Origin: Epiperipatus broadwayi | Lineage: Eukaryota; Onychophora; Udeonychophora; Euonychophora; Peripatidae | DNA: 64,000 bases | Assembly: GCA_028023455.1 (NCBI GenBank) | Contig: JAQFVV010000013.1 | Coordinates: forward strand, 7,534,411-7,598,410 | Direction: 5' to 3' | Part shown: positions 32,321-45,439 of the stretch, one piece after another | Numbering within the stretch: the first letter of the stretch is position 1 | Layout: each line of letters opens with the position of its first letter | Notes under the pieces: model-generated | Seen by the model: the letters and a program-made list of their open reading frames with translations, nothing else | Databases searched by the model: none | What the model was told of the DNA's origin: nothing | Made by a program: the position numbers and the translations under genes

Positions 32321-33960
32321 AAAAAAGATATTATATATATACTGAAAATACATTTGTTGAGACTTTGATTAATCATTTAATGTTTCTTTACTATATCGCT
32401 TCATACTTCTGACCTTGTAAAATCTTTATTTTTATTCAAACATTATTTTGCAATTGACATTTCTGAATTTGGAATCACTTGTACAATTTTTTTAAAAATA
32501 TAATTAGGTTGTTATGGTTGGCTGATGTATAAAGTTTGAATAAATATCCAGCCTACCATTATATCTGGGTTGTTTTTTTTTACTATTTCAAACTGGTATC
32601 TAAAGGATAAGATTTAATCTACAAGAGACTTTTCATTTACCTGAATAAAATAAATTTGTCTTTCAATTATTCTCAGTGTCATAAAAAGTTTATTTATTTA
32701 TTTAATAATTCTTTAAGAAACTTAATATAGCTTCTTATCAATCAAGACAAATTTTTCTTTAGATTGATTTCTGCAGAACTTATTACATCCTGCATATATT
32801 ATTACAGATTTTTCACATTTCATAATTAATAATGCATTGAATTCTAGTGAATAAAAAATTATATTATGAATAGATTAAGGCATAGCGAAAAATACATATT
32901 CTATTACCTATATCCTTGCTCAAATCTGATTGTTTTTAAACTTGATCTTTTTATTATAAATCAAGATTTCTTGATTGACTTTCAAAGATAAATATGCATC
33001 ATATTCAACAATATAGTATGCAATTTCTTCAATATTACAGAAATTTGATTTCCTTAGTGCTTTACAGTAGATATCCCCAATTATTATATTTTTATTTCAA
33101 GCAGCTTTGTATTTTATATGATCGGTTTTTTTTTATATTTGTTATGTTGGCTAGAATATTTAAGACAATCCGCCACCCCCCAAACAGTTACTGATTCTCA
33201 GAATGAAAAATTTCCTACCAAGATCCGACGTTTTCCATGACCATAGACTCTTCTAGATAGTTTAATCTGGGATCTCTATATTTCCTATTTACCAAGTGGT
33301 CTCTCCTCCAATTATATTTGTTTGTTAAACTTGCCTTATGTTTTTGGTTACTTATTGCTAATATAGATCCTCTGATGCTACATCATTAGGTAATACTTTC
33401 TATTAAAAATGAAGGATTTTTAGATATTTTTTCCATGCCCTTCATATTAACGTTCTCTCATCTTCACACCATTTAATAGATTATATATATGTAATAGGCT
33501 AGCTATAGTCTCAATGGTTTTATGATCAGCTGCAATTACAACTTGATCTACTATTTGATACAAATTGTACATAATAATAAAAAAATATTTGATTCTTTGA
33601 AAGTGGGCATAAATATTCTTATGAAAAAATAATAATTCTTCTATCCATAAAATAAATAGCTTATGAAACACTTGGTATCAAACTAACTTGATCTTCATTC
33701 TAAAAATTTCCCTAAAACAGTTTGCCCACAATTTTATTTTGCCTATTTTGAAAATAATGAATCCCACCAATACTTGATATGCCAAACAAGTGATTATAAG
33801 TTACAGCCATTTTTCTGCTATTAAATGAATTAATAAAGAAATTTCTTCACACCAGATATTTTGTGAAGTTTTTGTCACTGCCCCCCACCCCCCAAATACT
33901 TTTAGGTTTACAAATTTTGTTTATTATATCATTAATCTTTTCTTCTCTTATAAGCAACTG
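32321..33960. other. unassigned, possibly decayed coding on the minus strand
   Basis: Several minus-strand pieces have protein-like composition (for example around 32880-33140, and the 74-codon frame 33447-33671 with VDQVVIAADHKTIETIAS), but no family is recognised. Short C-runs occur near 33175 and 33885. Confidence 0.35.
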
Positions 33961-33969
33961 ATTACTCTT

Positions 33970-34640
33970 ACTTTCTGTGAAGAAATTTGTTTTATCACTT
34001 TCCTACTTTTTTTCTATAATAATATCAATAATTAGTATTGTTAGATTTTTATTTATTTATCATCTTTTTGATCCTGAATATTTTTTAGACTCACCCAAAT
34101 ATTTTCATGGATTCTGCTTAAGTTATCTTTTATTATTTTTTTTATATGATCCATTTGTTTGCATAATTTATTCATTATTTTTGCCTTCATTCCTTTAATT
34201 AGTTTATTTTTACATCCTATGCTTTTTTTTTTACTTCACTAATTTCTCTTAGTGGTTACCTACCTGATTACTTAACTTCTAAACTTCAAGTTGTTATTGG
34301 TTATCTGAAACATACCATTTTTTTCCCCATTTGTTTATATTTTATATGTAAATTTCCTTACAATTTTTTCTATTCTTATTTGCTTTCCTAAGATTTCTAT
34401 TCATATCCTTAAATTTAATACTTCTTGACTTATTCTAGAATGTATTGCAATTTGTAACATCACTTTTTAATGCTAAATATATATATAATTTATTATTTAT
34501 CAATTCTCTTCTTAATTCTTTTCTATTTTATTTGCATTCTTTTATATAATTATCATACCTTTTATTATTATTATTATTGGATTCTCTTCCATTTTCTTTC
34601 AAGCATATGCATTATTTGTTTCATCTCTGCACAAAGCTCT
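33970..34640 (-). pseudogene. decayed coiled-coil gag-like fragment
   Basis: The minus strand gives CGELCAEMKQIMHMLERKW and, after many stops, lysine-glutamate-rich stretches (MKAKIMNKLCKQMDHIKK, NLSRIHENIW). It is similar in style to the coiled-coil part of the ORF at 8917 and to the relic at 660-1480. The assignment is weak. Confidence 0.35.
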
Positions 34641-34664
34641 CCACATCCCTCATACATATAGTAC

Positions 34665-35101
34665 TAGATATCATACATCAACCCTTATTTTTTCTCTTCA
34701 GAATCCTACTTGCATATCATGCCACATTAATATTTCGTCCTTATCACAAACATCATTTCATATATCTACCCTATAATTGCTTGTTCCACTTATTTCATCT
34801 AAGTACTTACATTTATATTCTCATTTTCTATTATTGTAGTATTATTCTTTGTGGATTTTTAAATTGAGATCCATTAGATATCATACATCAACTCTTATTT
34901 TTTCTCTTCAGATTCCTACTTGCATATCATGCCACATTAATATTTCCTCTTTATCACAAACATCATTCATATATCTACCCTATAATTGCTACTACAATCT
35001 TTCAATTGTTCTATTTATTTCATCTAAGTACTTATATTTCTATTCTCATTTTCTATTATTTGTAGTATTATTCTTTGTGGATTTTTAAATTGAGATCCAT
35101 T
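34665..35101. repeat. tandem duplication, unit of about 210 bp
   Basis: TAGATATCATACATCAAC starts both units (34665 and 34875; period 210). The second unit carries a short insertion after CCTATAATTGCT. Both end with GTGGATTTTTAAATTGAGAT. Two copies, highly similar by eye, so a recent duplication. Confidence 0.9.
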
Positions 35102-36345
35102 ATAAATTTACCTCACATTGCCCCATCAATTAAAATAATTCTCCTGTGTTTACTGTTCCAATTATCCACAATTCAAAAAAATATAAATAAGAACATTAGC
35201 AATTAATAAATTTTACTTTTTGACATTTTAATTTTTTAATTGGTAGTGCAGCTACAGACAGCTAACAGGGAAAATTTATAACAAATAAATAGCTATAGTA
35301 ATCTTTACAGTAATTTCAAATTTAATATTGCTTTTTTCATTTCATGCTAAGAAGAATGAAGTATAAAAATAGTAATTTTACAATATTTTTCATAACAATA
35401 TGAAAGCCGTTTTTATCTTTTAAAAGTTTTTATCTTGCGTTTGGGTTTAAGTGTCTTGCACCCTCACAATAACCTCGATGAGTTAGTAATATGATTAGAC
35501 AACACATGTCAAGGCTGATTACCTTCTGATTAAGAATATCGTATTTTCTTTTTAAAAGAAATAAGAGAGAAGACATTCAGCTTTTAATTATTTCTATTTT
35601 CCATTAGAATAAAAATGAAAAGAGAAGTTATACTTTACCTTTCCTAATCTCTTTTATCTTTTTAAAACAAAAAATATTTTTTAAAAAAGATACACTATTA
35701 TCTTTATAAAATTGCTAATTAGTTTATTTTTTATCAACTATTTTTGCTAATATTTCAATGTTTATTATTTTAATAAAATCGTTTATATACATGGGAAATA
35801 ATCTGTACTATATGTTCATGAGTGCCGCGTTTAAAAAACACATTGTATATAGCTGAATACTATATGTGAAATTCAGATTCCATGAGAAAGGTTGCATATG
35901 TAGAAGCAATATTATATGTAATGGAAAGTAGGATGAAATGAAACACGAGATATTAAAACATTCATTAGACCATTTATATAAAAGTAGTTATTGTATTAAC
36001 ACTAGTTCCTGCCAGGACATTAGAATAATGAAACATTCACATACACAAGAGCTGATCTTGAACAAAGACAAATTAGTTGATTTTTATGATATAAATAACA
36101 TTTATATTTAAATAAGAATGGTAATTACATATGTGTACATATTGTGATGCTATAGACAGAATGATGTTACATATATAATTTATTAAATTTATATTTTCAC
36201 GTATTAAATGAGCATTTCTTCATATATAAAAACAAATCTCTAAAATATTAAATAAAAGTTACTAAATGAAATATAACAGAAATTAGTAAAATAACCAAGT
36301 ACTTTTATTTATTTATTTAAATTGGTTTTATGTAAAAATGTAAAA
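35102..36345. other. unassigned AT-rich stretch
   Basis: No gene, RNA or repeat is recognised. Confidence 0.5.
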
Positions 36346-36363
36346 GAAACCCACTTGAGAATT

Positions 36364-36463
36364 GTCTTGCATTGGTGGTCGAGAGGTCAGCGCGACTGCC
36401 TTGCACTAGCAGGCAGTTGCCCGGGTTGCGGGTTCGCGTCCCGGCCGATGCTATGACACTTAA
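36364..36463 (+). mobile_element. tRNA-derived SINE, 100 bp, recent
   Basis: The A-box region is TGGTGGTCGAGAGG and the B-box is GGTTCGCGTCC. The 3' end is GATGCTATGACACTTAA. Perfect 17-base duplications AAACCCACTTGAGAATT flank it at 36347-36363 and 36464-36480. It has no long tail, unlike most SINEs. Same family as 17892-17992 and the fragment at 45396. The tRNA-like part does not fold as a complete tRNA gene by eye. Confidence 0.9.
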
Positions 36464-36484
36464 AAACCCACTTGAGAATTAGTT

Positions 36485-37420
36485 GTTTATTTGTTTGTTT
36501 GGAGAAATTTAGAAAATAAGCAAAAACGAAAATTTATTTTTGCAATCCTCCAATTGTACTATAAAATATTCAGTAATTTATTGTAATAAAATATTATTCA
36601 GGATTATGTACTATTCAAAATTATTTCCTTGTTAAATTTGAAACGCATTGATATCTTTATTAGCTTGAATGATTTTTGTTAAACTTCTAATATTTAAAAA
36701 TGATTAAATGTTTTTAAAAATGTAAAAACTTGAATAATTTTAGAATTGATTAAAAGAGTAATGGGCTTATTTTAAACCAATTAAATCCTATATAGGACTT
36801 CTTTCGGAAGAAATAAAAATGTACTTATTTCAAATTAATGAAATTGTAATTCAAAAAATGTAGGATTAAAGAACTAAAGTGTTTATATTTAATCCCTACT
36901 GCTTTATGATATGATATATAAAACATGGATTCAAATATTAAGTATGATTGGTGTTCAAACAGAAAAATTGCCTCTAAATCCATTCAGACCATGTTTGTGA
37001 ATAAATTATATTAGCCAATAGCTGCCATAAAATAAGGAAATCTCAATAATCCATGAAAAACTGAAATTGTCTATTTAATAGCAGCATGGAAAATATTCAA
37101 AGTCTGCAAAAATAGGAATATGTAGCTAAACAACTTAGTTCCAATAGTGGTGATCGATTCTAATAAGATGTAACTTACTTGACCTCTATAGATTATTTGT
37201 CTCCAAATTTTTAAATGTCATATTTCTTTTACAATGTGATCAACTCAATAAAAAATATTTACTCACAATATCTCCATGTGAAATGATAAAAATTTAACAT
37301 TTAGAACCCTAGCTATTAAAAGAGAAGTAACCTGAAAATAAGAACAATAGGAAAGCTATCAAAGAAAGGAAATAACTCATAAAAAAATAAAAATTAAAGA
37401 ACTGAATCCCAAAAAATCAT
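36485..37420. other. unassigned AT-rich stretch
   Basis: No feature is recognised. Confidence 0.5.
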
Positions 37421-37959
37421 TATTACTATCATTGTCAACCATTATCAATCCACTGCAGGATGGTCTCTCCAAGTTCAATCCATCTTCTCCAATTTCTAGC
37501 CTCGCTTCTCCACATCACCCCTGCACATTTTTTTTATTTCATTCATCTGCCTCACAAGTGGTCTCTTTCTGAGTCTTTTACAATCTCTTGAAATCCAGAT
37601 TAAAATTTCAATTGTCATCTATTTATCTCTTCTAGTAATATGTCCAGCCCAATTCCACTTGTCTTTTAATTTTTTCAATGATGTCAGTAACACTCATTTG
37701 TTCTCCTACTCATATATTGCATTTGTGATCTCTTCTTGTTACTCCTAATATGCATCTCCCCATATTTCTTTAAGTGGTCTGAAGTCTCTGTATTGCTCTT
37801 CTATTAAGTGACCAAATCTCAGATCCATAAGTACAAACTGATAAAACACATTTATTAAAAACCTTCCTTACAAACACAAAGGCATATTTCCTTTTAGTAT
37901 TAAGTTATCTCTACCAAAAGGACTTCAACTAAGTTTAGTTCTATGATTAATTTCATCCA

Positions 37960-39830
37960 TTAAGTTTCATCTGTAGTAATAATCTGACCAAAGTATTTGT
38001 AGTTATTAACTTCTTCCAATTCATCATAATCAATCTTTACTTTCATCTTTTGAGAAAATCTATTGAACATTAATTTAGTCTTTTTAACATTTACCTTTAG
38101 TCCTATTTTTGTATTTTCATTTGATAAGTCTTGCAACATTTCCTGAAGCTCTGAAGCATTATCTGCAAAAACTACATCTGAAAAATCTAAATGACTTAAA
38201 TAATCTCCATTTACTTTTATTCCTTTAGCTTCCCAATTTAATACACAAAATACTTCTTTCAGCACAGCTGTAAAAAGTTTTGGAGATATGGAGTCACCGT
38301 CTTTAACTCTTCTCAATGTTAATCGTCTTAGTATTATTATATAATCTAAGTGTTGCTGTTGCATTTTTATAAATATTCTTCAGAATATGACAATATCCAT
38401 GGTCTATACCTTGATAATCCAATGTTTTAATCACTGAAGAAATGCTTATAGAATCAAATGTCTTTTCATAATCTACAAATTCAAAGCATAATGGCAACTC
38501 ATATTCATTGGTCCGGTATCTGTTTGGAGACCGTACTGCCACCATCAGATGGTGCTGCCACACCACCAACAACCAGCCTGAAAATGGCAAGTGATAAATT
38601 TTTTTACGAAAACGCCTGAAAATCGTCAAATAAAAATGCCTAAGGCAAAATATATACAGAAAATACATCGAAAACTACAAATTATAAAAAAAAAAATACA
38701 AGAAAATGCTAAAAAATTCAAATAATAAAACAAAAAAACCATGAAAATTCGATCAAGAGATATATCCCCCCCCCAATCAAAATTTCTTCATTTAAATTGA
38801 CAAATAAAAATGCCTCAGACAATATATGTACAGCAAATACATGGAAAACTACAAATTATAAAAAAAAAAAAAAGAAAATGCTAAAAATTTCAAATAATAA
38901 AACAAAAAAAAACATGAAAATTCTCAAGAGATCCCCCCCCCCCCTACAATCTGAAAATTCACAAAGAAGCAACTACAACCCTTTGCCAAAACTTTTTTTA
39001 TTTCTTCACCAGATTCTTTTAATATATCAATTATAATTCCATCATTACCTGGAGCTTTTTCTTTCTTCATAAATTGAATTGCATGTCTCAGTTCTTCATT
39101 TATAATTCTGGGCAATTCAGAAAATATAATAGATATAGGACATACTTGTTCTTTATTACTATATAATTCTTGATAAAACACTTCTGCCCATTTCATATCA
39201 TCTCTCTTTTTAGTAATAGTTCCATCTTTTTTCTCTCATTAGTTTCCTACTAATACCAAAATGTTTTACACTTGAGACTTATTTTCTTTTACAGTGTTCC
39301 ATGCTAGTTCATAATCATACTTTCTTATATCATTATAACCTCTTTTTTACAACATTTTATAAAATTTGATATTCAATTCTTTTTAATGCATCATTTTTAT
39401 ATATTTTCATATTCTTCTTTTCTTCATAAATTCTCTAGTCTTAGTAGAAATTTTATTGGTCAATTGCTGCTTTTTTTCTCCAGCTAGCTTTGTTGCAGTT
39501 TTTACAAGTGTATCATTTATTTTCTTATTAATTTCATTCAAATCTGAATCATATTCAAAATCTAATAATACTTGAAACCGATTTGTAAGTTCTAATTTAA
39601 ATTCATTAGAATGTTTCTGAAGATTAGGAATATCAACTGTAAATATTGTTTTTCTTAATAATTTTTATTTCTCTAGTTTTGCATTAAGACATATCTTACA
39701 TCTTACTAATTGATAATTACTTCCTGTGTTGAATTTTTTAAGAACATTACAATCTTGAAATATGTATTTTCTGTTAGTCAAAATATAATCCAATTCTCTT
39801 GTAACTCCATTTGGATGCTTCCATGTCCAT
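37960..39830 (-). pseudogene. RTE linker and reverse transcriptase
   Basis: The linker region, with KISTKTREFMKKRR-like sequence, lies at 39230-39560. It is followed by EELRHAIQFMKKEKAPGNDG (38924-39196, the KAPGxDG motif). Next come FVDYEKTFDSI (the first catalytic Asp block), GDSISPKLFTAVLKEVFCVL, LDFSDVVFADNASELQEML (FADD box changed to FADN) and KVNVKKTKLMFNRF, with VNNYKYFGQIIT near 37970. The part between KAPGNDG and FVDYEK is replaced by an insertion. Confidence 0.8.
38515..38960. repeat. tandem repeat inserted in the RT
   Basis: Two units with period 174 start at TAAAAATGCC (38631 and 38805). Each unit has an A-rich part (TACAAATTATAAAAAAAAA), then ATGAAAATTC, AAGAGAT and a run of C residues. 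The inserted part begins with a short less AT-rich stretch (CTGCCACACCACCAACAACC). It replaced part of the RT palm. Origin unknown. Confidence 0.8.
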
Positions 39831-39849
39831 TTCTTTTAAACATTTTTCT

Positions 39850-40423
39850 CAAAAAAAAAAAGAATTCATAACATAAGGTTTTTCTTTTTCTGAAAAATCC
39901 ACAAGTCTATATTCTCTCTCATTTCTATTACCATAACCAAATATACTTACGGTGCTTTCATTTTTCATTTGTTTACTAATTCTAGCATTAAAGTCTCCCA
40001 TAACAATATTAAAATGTTGTTTAGTCTGATCAAGCCTTTTGTACATCCATATAAAAATCTACTACTTCAACACTATGAGAACTTGTTGAGGCATAAACCT
40101 GAATTATCTGCATTTGGTATCTGCTATTAAGTTGAATAACTAATCTTGCCACTTTGTCTGATCCACTATCAATCTCCCCAAGGTAGTTCTTCCATTTTTT
40201 ATTTATGAATCCTATTCCGCTTGTACTTCCAATATTTGTGCCTTTTGTAGTAGAGTACATGTCCACTTTTTAAATCAATTGTCTCTTCATCTTTTCTTCT
40301 AACTTCACAAACTCCAATAATGTCCCATTTAATATAAGACAGTTCTTCTTCCAATTCTTGCAATCTTTCTTCACTTGAAAGTGATCTGAAGTTGTAAGTA
40401 CCTAAATAAAAAGTAGTCATCAA
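39850..40423 (-). pseudogene. RTE endonuclease (EEP family) domain
   Basis: Three frames join to an endonuclease/exonuclease/phosphatase domain. FYLGTYNFRSLSSEERLQEL has the GTWNVRSL-type start. WDIIGVCEVRRKDEE holds the catalytic Glu. GIGFINKKWKN and QIIQVYASTSSHS give the YAPT-like strand. HFNIVMGDFNARI carries the GDFNA catalytic motif. The final part, with SDH, lies just beyond, in a changed frame. In the live element this nicks target DNA to prime reverse transcription. Confidence 0.8.
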
Positions 40424-40559
40424 ATGGCAGCCTGGGTCTGCAATCAGGGGATTCTTAGCGCTCTCTGCCTTCTGCCACCAACCGCAGCCTTGGCTGATGA
40501 CTTTACAGCTTCCTGGGACTAAGGACCATGATTTATTTTTGTGTCATGGTTGTATATAT

Positions 40560-43500
40560 CTATTAGAAAAAATTTTTCATTCACACCCACATTCATTCTT
40601 CCAAGATAACTGAAAAGAAAGACCATGGTGTTTCTTAATCTTAAACTCAGAGGTAAAAAGCCAACAAACTCACCATGCTGACTAATGCATGTTGGAAAGC
40701 AGCCCATTATATTAATAATCACATAGTAATAACAGCTGCAATGACAAGAATATATGAAGTGGACATTAGGAATTTGCCCTGCTCAGTTCCTTTAAGGCCT
40801 CCAAAAGGAATCAAAGAGTCTCCTTTCAGTCAACAGCAAACTCCTTTCCACAGCTATCTCAAAAATAGTTTATATGTACATACTTATTCAACAAACTGAT
40901 AAATTCAAAATCAGATAAAAATTTATAAGGATGCAATTAAAATTCAAATACTAGGATCCTAGATGAGAATATGTAGATTTTTCTTTTAAATCAAATTTCA
41001 TAATTTTTTCATTATTAATTTTGATTATAATTAAAAATGTTTTATTCTATTTATGAAATTAATTATTTGATGTTTAATGGTATTAATATTTAAAATATTT
41101 TTGATCAACACTTATTTGCAACCTGAAAGAGAGAAATGAAAATTTAATTCGCTCATCCATTATTTTTTCATTATTTGTTAATCTTAATCTATATTTTAAA
41201 TCATTATATTAGTATAGGCAGTTCTTTTAACATAAAATAAAAAAATTTCATGTATTTTTTGAATTGATGCATATAAAATCAAAAATGTGGCATATATTTT
41301 ATAATGAATGAATTTTAGTTTTAAAATTATTTTTAATTCTCAATATCAGTGTTGACATGTCACTAAATTTATTAATCATTTATCAAATGTATATTTCTAC
41401 GCAATCAAAATCTCACATATAAGTTTTTGGGATATACAATATTAGGTGTGATAATCATATATTAATTTCTATGAACATCAAATTGCCATATTTAATAAAG
41501 CTAGCAATGTAAAAAATAACTGATCACTTAAAGAGTTTATGTGCATAGTAAAATGAACTAGTTATATGATGGTTAGGATCCAATAACCACAATTATAAGT
41601 GATACTTAGATGATGACATCATCAATAATAAATTCAAGCCATCATCATCTTATTACCCTTTTCTTGATTTTTAGGGGGATGATTTAATATAACTCTTTCT
41701 GAATATATTTGTAGTATAGTGTATTTTCATTTAAGCATATTAAGATGTAGTTAAGATCAACAAGTTTTAAGTCTCCAACTGTAATAATCATCAAAGTTGC
41801 TTACTGATTTGTTTGATAAGAGATTAAACTTATAAATGTATACTCACTTCTTTACTTCCATTTTTATATGAATAGCAGTTATATTTCATACTGTTACATT
41901 TGTCATAAAAGTAGTTAATGAAATCATTCAACTCTGCATTATTCTGTTATATCTACAGCATCAAGATGTAACCAGAGATGATATTCTCTATCTGCATAAA
42001 CATCTACTCTTTAATAATCTCTACTGATTCTTAATTACTATTATATTTATCACATTACTTTGGTGGTTCAATAATACCCTATACAGATGAAAGCTGATTA
42101 CCCAATGAGTTTAATCAGAAATAATACTATACTCCTGAAAATAAAATGTTTTAATGCAAATAAAGTCAGAAATTGAAGGATGAAAAAAAAATCACACATA
42201 ATTATATACAGTATGAAATGAAAAATCAAGAAGAGATTAATGAAACTAAAATTGGAGAAATTATGTTAAATTATTTAATATAACAACAATTCAAAAAAAT
42301 GTTTGTAATTGGGTAGGAAACTTTTTGAAGATATCTAGATGGAAAAATTAGCTGTAATTAAAAATTGGAGCAATTAATGCATATATAAAAAATATTGTAT
42401 TAGTACATTATTAGCATTACCAATTATTCTTTTCTTTTGTAAACATGAAATAACAGTAAAATACAATAAAAATGAAATTTTATAGCATGCAAGCACACAT
42501 ACAAATCATCTTAACAATAGTATATTTTTCTTTATTGTTCTCTATGAAAGGATACTAGAGCAATTGGTGGTTGCTTTATTATTAGTCATAAAGACAATCC
42601 TTGAGTATACAAAAATAACTATTGTATACACATTCAGCTTTATTAACTAATTCAGTGATTTGATTTGTATTATTGGTGTTTTATTGTTGTTGTTTTTTTT
42701 GTAAAATATTTATTTGTATTTTGTATTACAGAATATAAGGAATATGCACTTCTAAAATTTCTTCTCAATTATTCAATCAAGATAAAACATTATATAAACA
42801 TATTAAAAGTTGCTATTCATTATTAGTTCAATCAAATGATAATTTATCTTTCTTAACACTAGCAATTTAATAATAGCAGATTCTTTAATTTCACAATATA
42901 TATTTTTATTTAGAAAAAATTTTGTTATTCTTTTAATAATAACAATGATCATAACATCTACCACTGATATTTTCTTTAAAACAAGATTTTCTCAATTCCT
43001 GATATTATCTTTTAATATATTTCAAAGATGTTATAATGGATTCTAATTACATCTTCCTAAAGTCCAATTCAAACAAAGCAATTTTTCTAAAACTATCCAC
43101 TACCAGTGTTTACTTTATGGTAAATGTGTCTCAAGAAAGTCCTACAACAATGTTGGAAGAATCTCATATTCGTTATCATTAATACCCATGATCTAGATTA
43201 AAATCCAAGTGAAGCTTGGAAGTTTTCTTCATATAAATGACAATTTTCTATCAGAATTTTTTCAAACAACTGAATCATAAACAAGTCAGACGGTTATCCA
43301 ATATTGACCAGTAAATAAGTATTTATATATCAAGAATAAAAGTCTCAATATTATTGAGATTGGTCAATGCAATGAACATTAAAAAAAGAGCCCATATAAG
43401 ATATTGCAACTGTCACAAATGGTGGAGAGGATGTTCCAAATCAGTGGACACTAAGTCCATTCTTTACCTTTAACTTTAGGTTAGATATCATTAAAAAAAT

Positions 43501-45390
43501 TTAAGAATCAATTTCTCATATACTGTCACAAACTTAACATTATATTACATCCAAGAACAATTCTCTTCCTCCTACTCTAGAGCCATTTATTATAAGTTTG
43601 AGTAAACAATGGACACCAGACATTGCTATAATTTATCCCCAAATTGTTTTTTCTTTATCAATGATTAGGATTCAAAGCTGGTGCTAATATGAGTAAGCAA
43701 GCGAAAAAGTCAAGAGACATTGTTGATGACATTATATTATAGGTTTATGTTTTAGATAATTCATTTCCAGAAATACAAACATAATTCATTAAAAAAAAAA
43801 ATTTTGAATTTAATTGAAATAGCTCTAAATATATCAGTGTTCTACAATGGATTGATATGAAATATTTTGCTATTTGAATTTGGAAATACCAAAAAAAAAA
43901 AAAAAACAACAACTAGAAACAAGTTTATAAATGATCTCCAGCAAGATGATAATTATACAAGTTGCAAGAAAATAGCAAAAACAGAAAGGCTGAAATGATT
44001 AACATATATTTCAATAAAATTCAATCATTGTTTGAAAATAATGATCTACTTAGCTTTTCATAAATTCAAATTATTAATCATTTATATCTTATCAATTTCA
44101 GATATAAAATTTGTATATACTCATATCACTGCATAATTTATGTTGGCCTGACCAATGAATATAAATAATTATAAATAAATCTTTCTTTGCAATCTAATTA
44201 TGAAGAATATATGAACCACCTAACAATGTGACTTTCATGGAAATATTAAAACACATAGATTAAAAGATATGAATAGAATGACAAAAAATATTTGCCATTA
44301 TCTGATTGAACTTCTACCAGGAAGAATTAGGTTTCAGTGAGTGAATAACGGTAAAGCAAGCATCAAAAAGTAATCAATAAAAAAAAATTAACTTAATAAA
44401 TGAAAACAAAACTTTACTGAGTAAACTATTAGATAGATAATTTAAATTATACAAACAATCATACAACACTTGACTTACAAGCTAATGCTTCGTCTACATA
44501 TATATTATCGCCAAAATTAATGCACAAGTTTTTCTAAATTTTACGACTTACAGAAACCAATAAAGTTCTGAATAACCTTTAAATAGCCCTATGTCTATTT
44601 CTTAGCTACAGAGGAGATAGATATCTCTGGGATTAAAGCTCCAGTCCTGTTGAATTCTCTAGAGTAAGCCCATTTACGATAAAAATAATTAATTTTCTAT
44701 CTTAATAACTAACATTAATCAACTCATTCTATTTTTTTAATTAGGATTACTAATCTTTTTAAATAACTGGGAATTTTTAACTTCGATTGCTAATCTCCTT
44801 AAATATATTATTTAAAAAACTATGCTGCATAGTCAATCTTTTATACATCTTACTTTATATTTTCTATACAACTATTATTCTCATTTTAACTAGCCATAAC
44901 AATACATATACAAGAAGTTGAATTATACCCAAAATCGATTATTTTTTTTGGTATCCAGTCCATAATCAATCTAATGCACAGCATGTGCAGTAGTCTCGAG
45001 AGCTAAAGTTCTATGAATCACAGCATTATCAATTTCTGGCGTTAGTCATGAGTTCCCAAAATATTCGATTTTTTTTAAAAAAAAATAACCAATGTAATTA
45101 ATATTCAATTACTTTTAGCGAACTTTTAGTTAAATATGCAGATATTGCCCTTCCTTTTAAACCAGCAAAGTTAAGAGACAGTGCAAATGGCAAAGGATAA
45201 ATTCCATATTTATAGCCTCGCCCAAAGTTAAAAATCGTGTAATGACATTAATTGGATTATGCTACAAGTAGGATTAAATCTGAAAACATTTTCAAAATTC
45301 GAACCTATATTATATTTATACAACAAAAATAATTTAATTTTTATCGTTTTATTATAAGTCTCGTTATTTATAATAAGAAGTATTAAAAAC
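40560..45390. other. long unassigned AT-rich stretch
   Basis: About 4.8 kb with many short frames, none above 80 codons and none with a recognisable domain. The stretch 44530-45240 is a little less AT-rich (containing CTAGAGTAAGCC and GACAGTGCAAATGGCAAAGG) and could be an old LTR or gene fragment. No confident feature. Confidence 0.5.
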
Positions 45391-45395
45391 ATATG

Positions 45396-45436
45396 TCCGG
45401 GTTAGTGGGTTCGCTTCCCGGCTGATGCTATGACAC
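45396..45436 (+). mobile_element. 5'-truncated copy of the SINE
   Basis: CCGGGTTAGTGGGTTCGCTT and CCCGGCTGATGCTATGACAC match the 3' half of the 36364 SINE, including the B-box GGTTCGCTTCC. A short A-run follows. The A-box half is missing. Confidence 0.8.
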
Positions 45437-45439
45437 ATG

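Larger units (their letters stand above)
37425..40550 (-). mobile_element. RTE-like LINE, broken
   Basis: On the minus strand, in order: a GC-richer 5' leader (40430-40550), an apurinic-type endonuclease, a linker, reverse transcriptase and a 3' end at CTGCAGTGGATTGATAATGG (about 37440), followed by a short ATG/ATA-rich tail. The order and the wording of the motifs match RTE-type LINEs. Frames are broken in many places and the RT palm is interrupted by a foreign tandem repeat. Other pieces of the same family lie at 13975-14960, 46630-47260 and 50440-51190. Confidence 0.85.

Noticed and set aside
33977-35088. Hydrophobic, membrane-like frames on the plus strand
   Set aside because: Long F/I/L/Y runs are antisense of K/N-rich gag-like relics and of the tandem duplication; no start context or conserved family.
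36364-36463. A genuine tRNA gene
   Set aside because: A- and B-boxes are present, but the sequence is flanked by perfect target duplications, recurs elsewhere in the window and does not close an acceptor stem; a SINE explains it better.
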